The position numbers and the translations under genes were made by a program. This document shows positions 1 through 7,474 of a stretch of 64,000 nt of DNA, piece after piece. Source of the stretch: Asaia bogorensis (GTDB lineage: Bacteria; Pseudomonadota; Alphaproteobacteria; Acetobacterales; Acetobacteraceae); NCBI GenBank assembly GCA_943333505.2, contig CALQTN020000012.1:1-64000 (forward strand). Reading direction: 5' to 3'. Under the pieces are notes generated by a model, which worked only from the letters and a program-made list of their open reading frames with translations, did no database searches and was not told the origin of the DNA. Position 1 is the first letter of the stretch. The number at the start of each line of letters is the position of its first letter.

Positions 1-1178
1 ACTACCGCCGCCGTGCGCTGAACACCGGCTTCAAGGCCGGCAATGTGATGGCGTTCCTCGACCGGCATGCCGACACTTTTCCGCTAACTGTGATGCTCGA
101 TGCCGACTCCGTGATGACCGCTGACGCCGTGCTGCGCCTGGTCCGTATCATGCAGGCCGATCCGGCGATTGGGATCGTGCAACACCTGACCGTCGGCCTG
201 CCGGCGAATTCAGCCTTCCCGCGCCTGTTCCAGTTCGGTATGCGCGCTGGCATGCGGATTTGGGCCACCGGACAGGCGCTGTGGCAAGGCGCCGACGGGC
301 CCTACTGGGGCCACAATGCCATCCTGCGCAGCGCCGCGTTCCGCGATCATTGCAAGCTCGGGCCGCTGCCCGATGGCAGCGTGATCCTGTCGCATGATCA
401 GGTCGAGGCCGCGCGGATGCGCTATGCCGGCTACAAGGTTTTCGTCTGGGCCGGCGAGGCGGGGTCGTTCGAAGCCAACCCGCCGGCCTTGCCCGAATTC
501 CTGCGCCGCGACAGCCGCTGGCTCGCCGGCAATTTGCAGTATTGGCATTTGCTGCGCTTGCCCGGCTTCACCGCGATGGGGCGCTGGCAATTGATTCAGG
601 CGATGCTGCTCTTCGCGGGTGCGCCGCTATGTTCTGCCATCCTGTTGCTTGCCGCGCTGTCGGCGGCAACTGGTGCGGGCGACGCAACACCGCGCAGTGC
701 CTTGCTGGGGCTGACCATCGCCTGGCCGCTGGCGCTGTACTCACCGAAGTTGCTGGCCTATTGCCAGGTGCTTGCGCTTGATCGGGCGCGCTATGGCGGG
801 TTCTGGCGCTTCACCGCCGGCGCGTTGACCGAAATTGTCTTCACCCTGCTGCTCGACGCAATTGCGACGATTCACAAGACCTTGGCGATGGGCGGGCTGT
901 TGCTCGGCGCGCGGACCGGTTGGCTGGCGCAGAACCGCGCCGATCGCGGCGTCGGTTGGGGGGAGGCGGCTCGGATGTTCTGGCCGCACACGCTGGTCGG
1001 GCTGTTGGCGTTTATCGGGTTCGCTGCCTCGTCCTGGACGATGGTGCTGTGGGCGATCCCGTGGACGATCGGGCTGGTGCTGGCGATCCCGTTTTGTGTG
1101 GTGACGGCAGATCCGGGGCTGTCACGCTGGTTGCGCAACCACCAGATCGCCGCGGTGCCCGAAGAACTTAACCGCTGA
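1..1178 (+). CDS. opgH: Glucans biosynthesis glucosyltransferase H (3' part; 5' end outside window)
   Basis: This is an inner-membrane processive GT2 glucosyltransferase that polymerises UDP-glucose into osmoregulated periplasmic glucans. The frame is open from base 3, so only the C-terminal part is present. It shows the acceptor-side motif DADS (about residue 33 of the fragment), the catalytic-base segment SHDQVEA, and RRDSRW, which is the Q/RxxRW-type motif. Several hydrophobic segments follow, as expected for the membrane channel portion. Its last 11 bases overlap the end of the convergent VOC gene. The partner opgG would lie upstream of the window, if present. Confidence 0.9.
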   Translation, partial: YRRRALNTGFKAGNVMAFLDRHADTFPLTVMLDADSVMTADAVLRLVRIMQADPAIGIVQHLTVGLPANSAFPRLFQFGMRAGMRIWATGQALWQGADGPYWGHNAILRSAAFRDHCKLGPLPDGSVILSHDQVEAARMRYAGYKVFVWAGEAGSFEANPPALPEFLRRDSRWLAGNLQYWHLLRLPGFTAMGRWQLIQAMLLFAGAPLCSAILLLAALSAATGAGDATPRSALLGLTIAWPLALYSPKLLAYCQVLALDRARYGGFWRFTAGALTEIVFTLLLDAIATIHKTLAMGGLLLGARTGWLAQNRADRGVGWGEAARMFWPHTLVGLLAFIGFAASSWTMVLWAIPWTIGLVLAIPFCVVTADPGLSRWLRNHQIAAVPEELNR

Positions 1179-1902
1179 ACCGGATAGCCACGCCAGCGGC
1201 GGTGGCGACGTGCCCGATCAGCGCTTTGTCAGCTGTCCTGACGGTCACTCCCGCGACGAAAGGCAGACCCGGCACTGCAAGACCGGGGAAGATTTTCGTG
1301 ACATCGTCCAGCACCCGCACCTCCCCCTGGCCGAGCCGCAGTGCAAACCCGCCATCCGGATCGGGCACCAGCACCCGGCCGGCCGTGCCCGCCAGATCGG
1401 CGGCGGCGATCGCGGGGTTGTCGGCGGTCATCAGCACTTGTGTCAGCGCCTGGGCGCCGTTGGCATGCACGCAGTCCTGCGCCCGCCAGACCAAATCCGG
1501 CGTCAGATGCTGGATCAGTTGCAGGCGCGGGGTGAGCGCGGTTAGTGCAACCCTGGCGAAGCGCGCGAGGCCATCGTCGGTCGTGCGCTCGGAGCGAATA
1601 ACTTCCTGGCCCAGCCGTTTTCCGGCTGCCTCAGCATCATCGGTGCGGAACGAAAGCACATGGATGCCCTGATAGCGGGCGAGGAACTTCTCCACCGTCG
1701 CACTGCGGCCGGCTGGATCTATCACCGCGAGCAGTTCGAGATAGCCTTGCCCCAGCATCACACAGCGATTGCCGGTGATGCCGCCGGGCAGATGCGGGGC
1801 GGTCGGCGTGACCTGAAAGCCAAGCGCCTCGAATTCCGCTGCCGCCGCGTTCAGATCGTGGACCGCGATGCCAACATGGTCGAGGCCGCTGGCCAAGCTC
1901 AA
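1168..1902 (-). CDS. VOC-superfamily glyoxalase-like protein
   Basis: This protein of about 244 residues starts with a betaalphabeta glyoxalase/dioxygenase fold segment (GLDHVGIAVHDLN) followed by FEALGF, typical of the Glyoxalase_3-like group of the VOC superfamily. Its substrate is unknown. I chose a TTG start at 1902 because it overlaps the TGA stop of the upstream GST gene (TTGA) and the reading frame further upstream is out of character with the family. A second TTG at 1896 is possible. The tight coupling suggests the two proteins are co-translated, perhaps in detoxification of a glutathione-related or aldehyde substrate, but that is inference. Confidence 0.75.
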   Translation of the reverse strand: MSLASGLDHVGIAVHDLNAAAAEFEALGFQVTPTAPHLPGGITGNRCVMLGQGYLELLAVIDPAGRSATVEKFLARYQGIHVLSFRTDDAEAAGKRLGQEVIRSERTTDDGLARFARVALTALTPRLQLIQHLTPDLVWRAQDCVHANGAQALTQVLMTADNPAIAAADLAGTAGRVLVPDPDGGFALRLGQGEVRVLDDVTKIFPGLAVPGLPFVAGVTVRTADKALIGHVATAAGVAIRFSG

Positions 1903-2561
1903 GGGGCGGTTTCCATGGCTGGGAGGTACCACTCGCGCGGCTCTTTCGCCGCCGCGTCGTACCAGTCCACCATCAGCGGATGTGCCCGCACCGCGGCGCA
2001 ATAGGCGGCGGCGACGTCGGAGAGTTTCGGCTGATAGGTCAGCAGGCGGCACACCACCGGGGCGAACATCGCGTCGGCGTTGTTGAACGCGGCGCCGAAC
2101 AGATAGGGGCCACCGGCGCCAAACCGCGCCCGTGTGTCCTGCCAGGTTGCGTCAATGCGGGCGATGTCGGCCAGCGCGTCATCGGTCGCGCATTTGCCGG
2201 CCGCACCAGGGCGAAACAGCGACATCGGCATCGCCATGCGCAACGCGCGGTAGCCGGCGTGCATTTCGCTCGCGATGGCGCGGGCATGCGCGCGCGCCAC
2301 CCGATCGGCGGGCCAAAGTGCGGGCAAGAACTCGGCGCAATACTCGGCGATGGCCAGCGATTCGCCCATCTCCGCACCCTGGTGGCGCAGATATGGCACC
2401 GTGCCGCCCTTGGTTGCTGCCTGCACGGCGGCCGTCACCCCGCCGGCGAGTGGGATCGTCACTTCCTCGACGTCCAACTTCGCCAGCCGCACCGGCAGCC
2501 AGCCGCGCAAGGACCAGGATGAGTAGCGTTTGGTGCCGATATAGATTGTGCCGTCGGTCAT
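1899..2561 (-). CDS. Glutathione S-transferase family protein
   Basis: This 220-residue protein has the two-domain GST layout. The N-terminal thioredoxin-like domain contains KRYSSWSLRGW, where the Ser-rich turn is the usual position of the glutathione-activating residue, then the cis-proline segment GTVPYL and the ESLAIAEY helix that binds the glutathione gamma-glutamyl group. The all-helical C-terminal domain contains NNADAMFAPV. The ATG at 2561 is preceded by GGAG. It is the first gene of a pair with the VOC protein. The sequence resembles the YfcF/maleylacetoacetate-isomerase-like side of the family; the substrate cannot be read from the sequence. Confidence 0.85.
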   Translation of the reverse strand: MTDGTIYIGTKRYSSWSLRGWLPVRLAKLDVEEVTIPLAGGVTAAVQAATKGGTVPYLRHQGAEMGESLAIAEYCAEFLPALWPADRVARAHARAIASEMHAGYRALRMAMPMSLFRPGAAGKCATDDALADIARIDATWQDTRARFGAGGPYLFGAAFNNADAMFAPVVCRLLTYQPKLSDVAAAYCAAVRAHPLMVDWYDAAAKEPREWYLPAMETAP

Positions 2562-2638
2562 GGGTGTGTGTCTCCGAAGGGGCGGTTCAATATAATTTTG
2601 AGGCCAGGTGACAGGAACCGCCGGCGGAATGCACCACC

Positions 2639-3727
2639 CTACCCGCCCTCCTTCTCCCGAGCCGACCGCAACAGCGCCAGCCCGCGATAAACCCCATGCA
2701 CCATCCGGCTGTACGGCAAGGTCACAAACAGTGCCAACACAAATCCAAGATGCACCGCCAGCGCCACGCCCATCGCGCCAGTACTGCGCAACGCCAGCAG
2801 CACCAGCCCGGTCACCGCAACCAGCAGCAGCAGAAACACCATCGCGTAATCGGCGCCCAGTAACGACTTCGCCCGAGGCTCGGTATCGCCAACAATCTTC
2901 AACCAGATCAGCCCGACGCAGCCAATAATCATCCCGATGCCGCCAACCGTACCCAGCACCACTGGCAGGCTCAGCAGCGAATAAGGCGCGATCCAGCCAA
3001 ACCCGTGATCGTAAACCGTCGCAACCGACGTCGCGGCAAAGCACAACCCAAACCCATAGAACAGCGCATGATGGAAATGCCGCCGGGTGGTTGAAAATGC
3101 GCCGTCGGTGTCGTTGCAGCCATGTCCGCCGCCGCCGAGGTTCTTCAGGGTCAGCACGTCGCCAACCGCTTCGGCCAACGCGCCTTTGCGGACCGGCGCA
3201 GGGCCGGTGTCCTGCCAGAAGCGCCACGCCGCAATCCCGATGGCGACCAGCGAAAACACCAATGTTGCGCCCGCAGTCCATGCCATCACCGGGAACGGGA
3301 TTACTGCGTAAAACGCGCCGGCGCCGGTATGGGTCCCGAACAAAGCCGCGCTGGATTGCAGCCCCATCGCCAGAATGAACACCGCGGCCACCAGTAAAGC
3401 CGTCACCAGCGAAACCACCGTGCCGTTTTTGGCGAACGCGCGCGCCAAGGGCTGTGGCCAGGCATATTCCTCGTAGGTTTCCACCCGGATTTCGGCGAAC
3501 ACCTTGGGCAGGTTGATGCCCCATTCATGCGGCGGCGCGTATTGGCAGGCGTAAAAACATCCGGCGCAGCCATGGCACAAATTCGCCAGATAGCCGATAT
3601 CGGCCGGCGAAAAATCCCGCCGCAATTCCATCGCCGGGAACACCGCGCAGTAGCCCTCGCAATAGCGGCACGCGTTGCAGATTTCGAGGTTGCGGCGGGC
3701 CTCAGTGATCGCCTCAGTTTCGCGCAT
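2639..3727 (-). CDS. tcuB: Tricarballylate utilisation protein B (4Fe-4S, membrane)
   Basis: TcuB re-oxidises the FAD of tricarballylate dehydrogenase TcuA and passes electrons to the membrane quinone pool. The 362-residue sequence opens with two clusters of cysteines, CNACRYCEGYC (about residue 19) and CHGCAGCFYAC (about residue 51), consistent with two 4Fe-4S clusters. About six hydrophobic segments follow (roughly residues 100-355) that would hold heme or quinone. The ATG at 3727 overlaps the tcuA end by 14 bases, which indicates coupling. An in-frame start at 3751 is possible but adds only a basic extension. Confidence 0.88.
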   Translation of the reverse strand: MRETEAITEARRNLEICNACRYCEGYCAVFPAMELRRDFSPADIGYLANLCHGCAGCFYACQYAPPHEWGINLPKVFAEIRVETYEEYAWPQPLARAFAKNGTVVSLVTALLVAAVFILAMGLQSSAALFGTHTGAGAFYAVIPFPVMAWTAGATLVFSLVAIGIAAWRFWQDTGPAPVRKGALAEAVGDVLTLKNLGGGGHGCNDTDGAFSTTRRHFHHALFYGFGLCFAATSVATVYDHGFGWIAPYSLLSLPVVLGTVGGIGMIIGCVGLIWLKIVGDTEPRAKSLLGADYAMVFLLLLVAVTGLVLLALRSTGAMGVALAVHLGFVLALFVTLPYSRMVHGVYRGLALLRSAREKEGG

Positions 3728-5111
3728 ATTTTGCCGCCTCCGCGCCGGCAATGCGGCCGAACACCGTGCCGATGGTCATGCCGAAACCGGCGAGATAGCC
3801 TTTGCCGAGAATATTGCCGGCCATGATTTCGCCCGAGGCGAATAAATTCGCGCTCGGCTTGCCGTCCGCCATCAGCACCCGCGCCCGTTCATCCACTTTC
3901 AGCCCGAGATAGGTGAAGGTGATGCCAGGCCGCAGCGGGTAGCCAACAAACGGCGCGGTATCGATCCGCTGCGCCCAGTTGGTCTTGGGCGGGGTCAGGC
4001 CCTCGGTCGTGCAGCCATCCAGTTTGGTGCCATCGAAATTTCCCGGCCGCACCGAAGCGTTATAAGCCGCGACCGTCGCCTCCAGCTTCGCCGCATCCAG
4101 CCCGAACTTGCCGGCAAGTTCGGCGATGCTGCCCGCGGTGATCGCCGGGAACACTGATGGCATGAACAGCGGCACCGACTTGGCGTCGCAAATCGAGTAG
4201 GCGATCTGGTCCGGCTGCTGGGCGATCAACCGTCCCCAGATCGCGTAGCGCTTGGGCCAGACATCCTCGCCCTCATCATAGAACCGATCGCCGTGCTTGT
4301 TCACGACAACCGAGAACGGCACGGAATCAAGTCGCGTCACGATCCCGCCATCGAATTGCGGCGCGCGCGCATCCAGCGCCACGGCATGGAACTGGGTCGC
4401 ATCGCCGACCTCGCCCACGCCCTGCGCCAGCAAATTCTTTAACACCCGACCTTTCGCATAAGGCGTGCCGCGGATCACAAAATTATCCACCGCGTCGCCC
4501 CAGTATTGTCGCATCCAGTCAAGATTGCCCTGGAACCCGCCGGCGGAGGCAATCACGCAGCGCGCCTGCACGGTTTCCGGGAAGCCCTTATGGTTGATCT
4601 TCACCGCACGCGCGAACCCGTCATCGAGGTCAATTTCCCGCACCTCGGAATCAAACAGCACATCCACGCCGAGCCGTTCCGCCGTCGCATACAACGCATT
4701 CAGCAAGGCCTTGCCACCGCCGAGGAAGAACGCGTTGGTGCGCGACAAGGACAAGGTTCCGGTCAATGACGGCTGGAACCGCACCCCGCACGCTTCCAGA
4801 AAAGGGAGCGCCGCTTGCGATGCCCTGATGGTCATGCGCGCCAGATGTTCGTCGGTCTGCCCGCCGGTCACCCGGTTCAGATCGTCCCAGTATTCGTCTT
4901 CGAGATAGGCGTCGGTCAGTACCGACGTTGGCGCGTTATGCATCGCCCGCAAGTTGCGCGTGTGCCGGCTATTGCCGCCGCGCATGGTCTTGGGCGCGTG
5001 TTCAACCACCAGCACCGATGCCCCGGCCTGTCGCGCGGTGATTGCAGCACTCAGCGCCGCGTTGCCGCCGCCAACCACGAGAACATCATAACGTCGTGTG
5101 AAATCCACCAT
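3714..5111 (-). CDS. tcuA: FAD-dependent tricarballylate dehydrogenase
   Basis: TcuA oxidises tricarballylate, a citrate analogue, to cis-aconitate, which then enters the TCA cycle. The 465 residues begin with a Rossmann FAD site (VLVVGGGNAALSAAI) and the segment HAPKTMRGGNSRHTRN. The protein belongs to the succinate dehydrogenase/fumarate reductase flavoprotein family and ends with a GKGYLAGFGMTIGTVFGRIAG C-terminal FAD-contact region. The ATG at 5111 leads directly into the beta strand, unlike the upstream in-frame start at 5147. It is co-oriented with tcuB. No regulator (tcuR) or transporter (tcuC) lies beside it. A related 3-ketosteroid or fumarate-reductase-like substrate cannot be excluded, but the tcuB neighbour supports the name. 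Confidence 0.88.
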   Translation of the reverse strand: MVDFTRRYDVLVVGGGNAALSAAITARQAGASVLVVEHAPKTMRGGNSRHTRNLRAMHNAPTSVLTDAYLEDEYWDDLNRVTGGQTDEHLARMTIRASQAALPFLEACGVRFQPSLTGTLSLSRTNAFFLGGGKALLNALYATAERLGVDVLFDSEVREIDLDDGFARAVKINHKGFPETVQARCVIASAGGFQGNLDWMRQYWGDAVDNFVIRGTPYAKGRVLKNLLAQGVGEVGDATQFHAVALDARAPQFDGGIVTRLDSVPFSVVVNKHGDRFYDEGEDVWPKRYAIWGRLIAQQPDQIAYSICDAKSVPLFMPSVFPAITAGSIAELAGKFGLDAAKLEATVAAYNASVRPGNFDGTKLDGCTTEGLTPPKTNWAQRIDTAPFVGYPLRPGITFTYLGLKVDERARVLMADGKPSANLFASGEIMAGNILGKGYLAGFGMTIGTVFGRIAGAEAAKYARN

Positions 5112-5172
5112 GGCCCAGCATGTGCACACCACCGCGAAGTGTGGCAATACCCCTTCAAGCTAGGGGGCACGC

Positions 5173-6195
5173 ATGTCACAACTCATCGCCTATATTTCCT
5201 GCGCCGAGGATCGTCGCATCGATACCGTTCTTGTCGATCCAATCGGCATGACCCTGGAAAAAATCGCTGAAACTCCGGTGCCGGGCCCGCCTGCCGCGGT
5301 GATGAGCATGGCGATGGCGATGTCCGCCGACAAACGCGTGCTGACCACTGCGGTGCGACATCCGCCCTATCCGGCCGATGCCTTCGCGATCAATCCGGCC
5401 ACCGGCGCGCTGCGCCATCTCGGCGGCACATTGCTGCCCGAGGCGATGGCCTATGTCAGCAAGGTCGCTGACGGGGCGCATCTGCTTGGCGCGTCCTATG
5501 CGGCGTCCCTGGTCACCAGCGTGAAATGCGTGAACGGCGTGCCAACCGGCGCACCGACGCAAATCCTCGCCACGCCGGATAAAGCCCATTGCATCATCAC
5601 CGATCGCAGCGGCCGGTTCGTTTATGTGCCTTGCCTCGGCGGTGACGTGATCCTGCGCTTTGCTCTCGATTGGGAGAGCGGTGAATTATCGTCGCTCTCC
5701 GACGTTCCGGTCCGCAAAGGCGCCGGACCGCGCCATTTGCGCTTCGCGCCGTCCGCCCCGTTCGCCTATTGCGTCAACGAACTCGATGCGACGATTGACG
5801 TTTATGCATCCGATGCGGGCAATCTGACCCTTCTGCAAACCGTGCGGCAACTGCCCGAAGGCGCCACCGGACGGATCGCGGCGGCCGATATTCACCTGAC
5901 CCCGGACGGCAAATTCCTCTACGCGAGTGAGCGTATGACCAATATCCTGTCGATCTGGGCGGTTGATCCCGCCACCGGCCTGCTATCCGCGCGCGGTGAT
6001 GTCCCCTGCGAGGCCGGGCCGCGCGGCTTCGCGGTCGATCCGGCTGGCCGGGTGCTGCTCTGTGCCGGGCAGGCATCGCACCATGTCGGGCTCTACGCGA
6101 TTGATGCGGCAACTGGGGCGCTGACCGCGCAGGCGCGCCTCGCGGTTGGCCGTAATCCGAATTGGGTGGAGTTTGTGACGACTCAGGAAGGGTAG
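5173..6195 (+). CDS. Lactonase family beta-propeller protein
   Basis: This 340-residue protein has the repeated blade pattern of the seven-bladed lactonase family (PF10282, 6-phosphogluconolactonase YbhE/Pgl type): YVSKVADGAHLLGASY, RFVYVPCLGGD, FAYCVNELDATIDVY and KFLYASERMTN are successive blade edges. It would hydrolyse a sugar lactone in the cytoplasm, but substrate specificity varies widely in this family. The ATG at 5173 follows AGGGGG. It is transcribed divergently from tcuA with 61 bases between the two starts, so a shared control region is possible. Confidence 0.8.
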   Translation: MSQLIAYISCAEDRRIDTVLVDPIGMTLEKIAETPVPGPPAAVMSMAMAMSADKRVLTTAVRHPPYPADAFAINPATGALRHLGGTLLPEAMAYVSKVADGAHLLGASYAASLVTSVKCVNGVPTGAPTQILATPDKAHCIITDRSGRFVYVPCLGGDVILRFALDWESGELSSLSDVPVRKGAGPRHLRFAPSAPFAYCVNELDATIDVYASDAGNLTLLQTVRQLPEGATGRIAAADIHLTPDGKFLYASERMTNILSIWAVDPATGLLSARGDVPCEAGPRGFAVDPAGRVLLCAGQASHHVGLYAIDAATGALTAQARLAVGRNPNWVEFVTTQEG

Positions 6196-6256
6196 ATGTT
6201 CTTTTTGCAAACAAAAAAACCAAAAAAAACTCTCTGATAATGTGTTGCCGTTGGCG
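6196..6256 (+). repeat. T-hairpin-A repeat, copy 1 (terminator-like, downstream of lactonase)
   Basis: Directly after the lactonase stop is a T-run/A-run hairpin (GTTCTTTTTG...CAAAAAAAC), then a second A-run, then GTTGCCGTTGGCG. The same order of parts occurs after acs (15869-15932) and after aroQ (35244-35310, other strand). In all three the element follows a stop codon in the direction of transcription, so a terminator or mRNA 3'-end role is inferred. Confidence 0.6.
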
Positions 6257-6263
6257 TGGGACT

Positions 6264-6312
6264 GTGTCGGGTCAGACCTTCGTGTGATCCCACCTACGGT
6301 TATCACGCTTTG
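6264..6312 (-). repeat. Decayed partial copy of the 100-bp TA element
   Basis: The stretch CAGACCTTCGTGTGATCC...CCTACGGTTATCACGCT matches, with a few changes, the left half of the 100-bp element seen at 34981, 39964 and 49779. The terminal TA has decayed (GCTTTG in place of GCTCTA) and the hairpin half is missing. The TGA stop of the glycosyltransferase gene on the minus strand (6303-6305) lies inside it. Confidence 0.65.
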
Positions 6313-7469
6313 GCCTTTTTCGCCTTCCTGAGCTTAACCGCGGGCACCACCGGTGGCGCAATGATCGCCTGCACCCGATCCAAAATCCGCAACCCTAGCC
6401 CGCGATTGCCATGGCTTTGCAGAATATCCCGCCGCCCGCGTTCCGCAATCGCCCGCCCACGCGCGGGATCGGCCAGCACCGGGCGCAACAGATCATGCGC
6501 ATGGTCAAGATCGGGATCGGCCCAGCTCTGCCCCGCCCCATGGGGATATTCATCTGCACGCACCGGGATGGTGCCAGCTTGCACCAGCAACGAATTTTCG
6601 GTGGTCATGAAGTCGAGGTTGCCGGACCAGGCGGTGCCGAGCGCCAGCCGCCCCAGCGCCATCGCTTCGCCCAGCCCGCGCCCGAAGCCTTCGGCGCGAT
6701 GCAGGGACACAAAGCAGTCGCAGGCATTGATCAGGCTTAGCACGCCCTGGGTATCAAGCGGGATGGACAGCACCTTGATCTGCGGATCGTCAGCGAAGAT
6801 CGCGCCCCAGTCGGACTCGGCCTCGCGCTCTTTTACCTTCAACACCAGTTGCAGATCGGCGAACGGGTTTTCCGCCCGCAGCCGATCGAACAGAACTTGC
6901 ACGGCTTCGGGGTTCTTGCGGGCGGCGTAGGACGACATATCGAAGAAATGCAGCAACACAAACGCGCTTTCACGAATGCCAAAATGGCGCCGTGGTAACA
7001 GTGGCATCGGCGGGAACTGCACGCCCTGGCCGATCACATGGCTTTTGATGCCCGATACAGCAAGGCTGTCGTGGACGAAGCGGGAAATCGCCCAAACCTC
7101 GTCGAATTTTTGCAAAGCCGGTACCCATTCTGCCGGATAGGTCGGCAATTCCCAGGCCGGCATGATGATGTTGTAGCCGGCCGCGAATTCATTGCCACGG
7201 GCGGCGAAGGCCGCGAGCACGCGTTCGACCTCATCACCATTGACGTGGAAAATCCGGATGCCACCAGGTGCCGTGGTAACCTCCAGTGGATCCAGCAGCG
7301 CATCATGGGCAAGGTCGGTGCGCTGGGCGTAACGGAAAATATCCAGCACCTTCATGTCGAGGCCCATAGCGAGGCCGGCGCGGACATGGCTGCGCAATTG
7401 TTCGCCCATGCCGATCGGTGCCCAAGGGTGGCCGATAACGGTGATCACTGTGTCGTCGATCGATGCCAT
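6303..7469 (-). CDS. GT4-type glycosyltransferase
   Basis: This protein of about 388 residues has a GT-B glycosyltransferase layout. The N-terminal part has GHPWAPIGMGEQLRSH and NIIMPAWELP; the C-terminal nucleotide-sugar domain has HRAEGFGRGLGEAMALGR, the EGFGxxxxEAM signature of GT1-type domains. It ends in a Lys/Ala-rich tail. I prefer the ATG at 7469; a TTG at 7478 would overlap the upstream TGA but has no spaced Shine-Dalgarno site. It lies immediately downstream of the GT2-WbsX gene and is probably co-transcribed for surface polysaccharide synthesis. The stop codon falls in a decayed repeat. Confidence 0.82.
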   Translation of the reverse strand: MASIDDTVITVIGHPWAPIGMGEQLRSHVRAGLAMGLDMKVLDIFRYAQRTDLAHDALLDPLEVTTAPGGIRIFHVNGDEVERVLAAFAARGNEFAAGYNIIMPAWELPTYPAEWVPALQKFDEVWAISRFVHDSLAVSGIKSHVIGQGVQFPPMPLLPRRHFGIRESAFVLLHFFDMSSYAARKNPEAVQVLFDRLRAENPFADLQLVLKVKEREAESDWGAIFADDPQIKVLSIPLDTQGVLSLINACDCFVSLHRAEGFGRGLGEAMALGRLALGTAWSGNLDFMTTENSLLVQAGTIPVRADEYPHGAGQSWADPDLDHAHDLLRPVLADPARGRAIAERGRRDILQSHGNRGLGLRILDRVQAIIAPPVVPAVKLRKAKKAKA

Positions 7470-7474
7470 CCGTT

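Noticed and set aside
2562-3524. Upstream extension of the GST frame into tcuB
   Set aside because: The frame is open for 541 codons but the first 321 overlap tcuB out of frame and look like shadow sequence. The GST begins at the ATG at 2561 with its own ribosome site.
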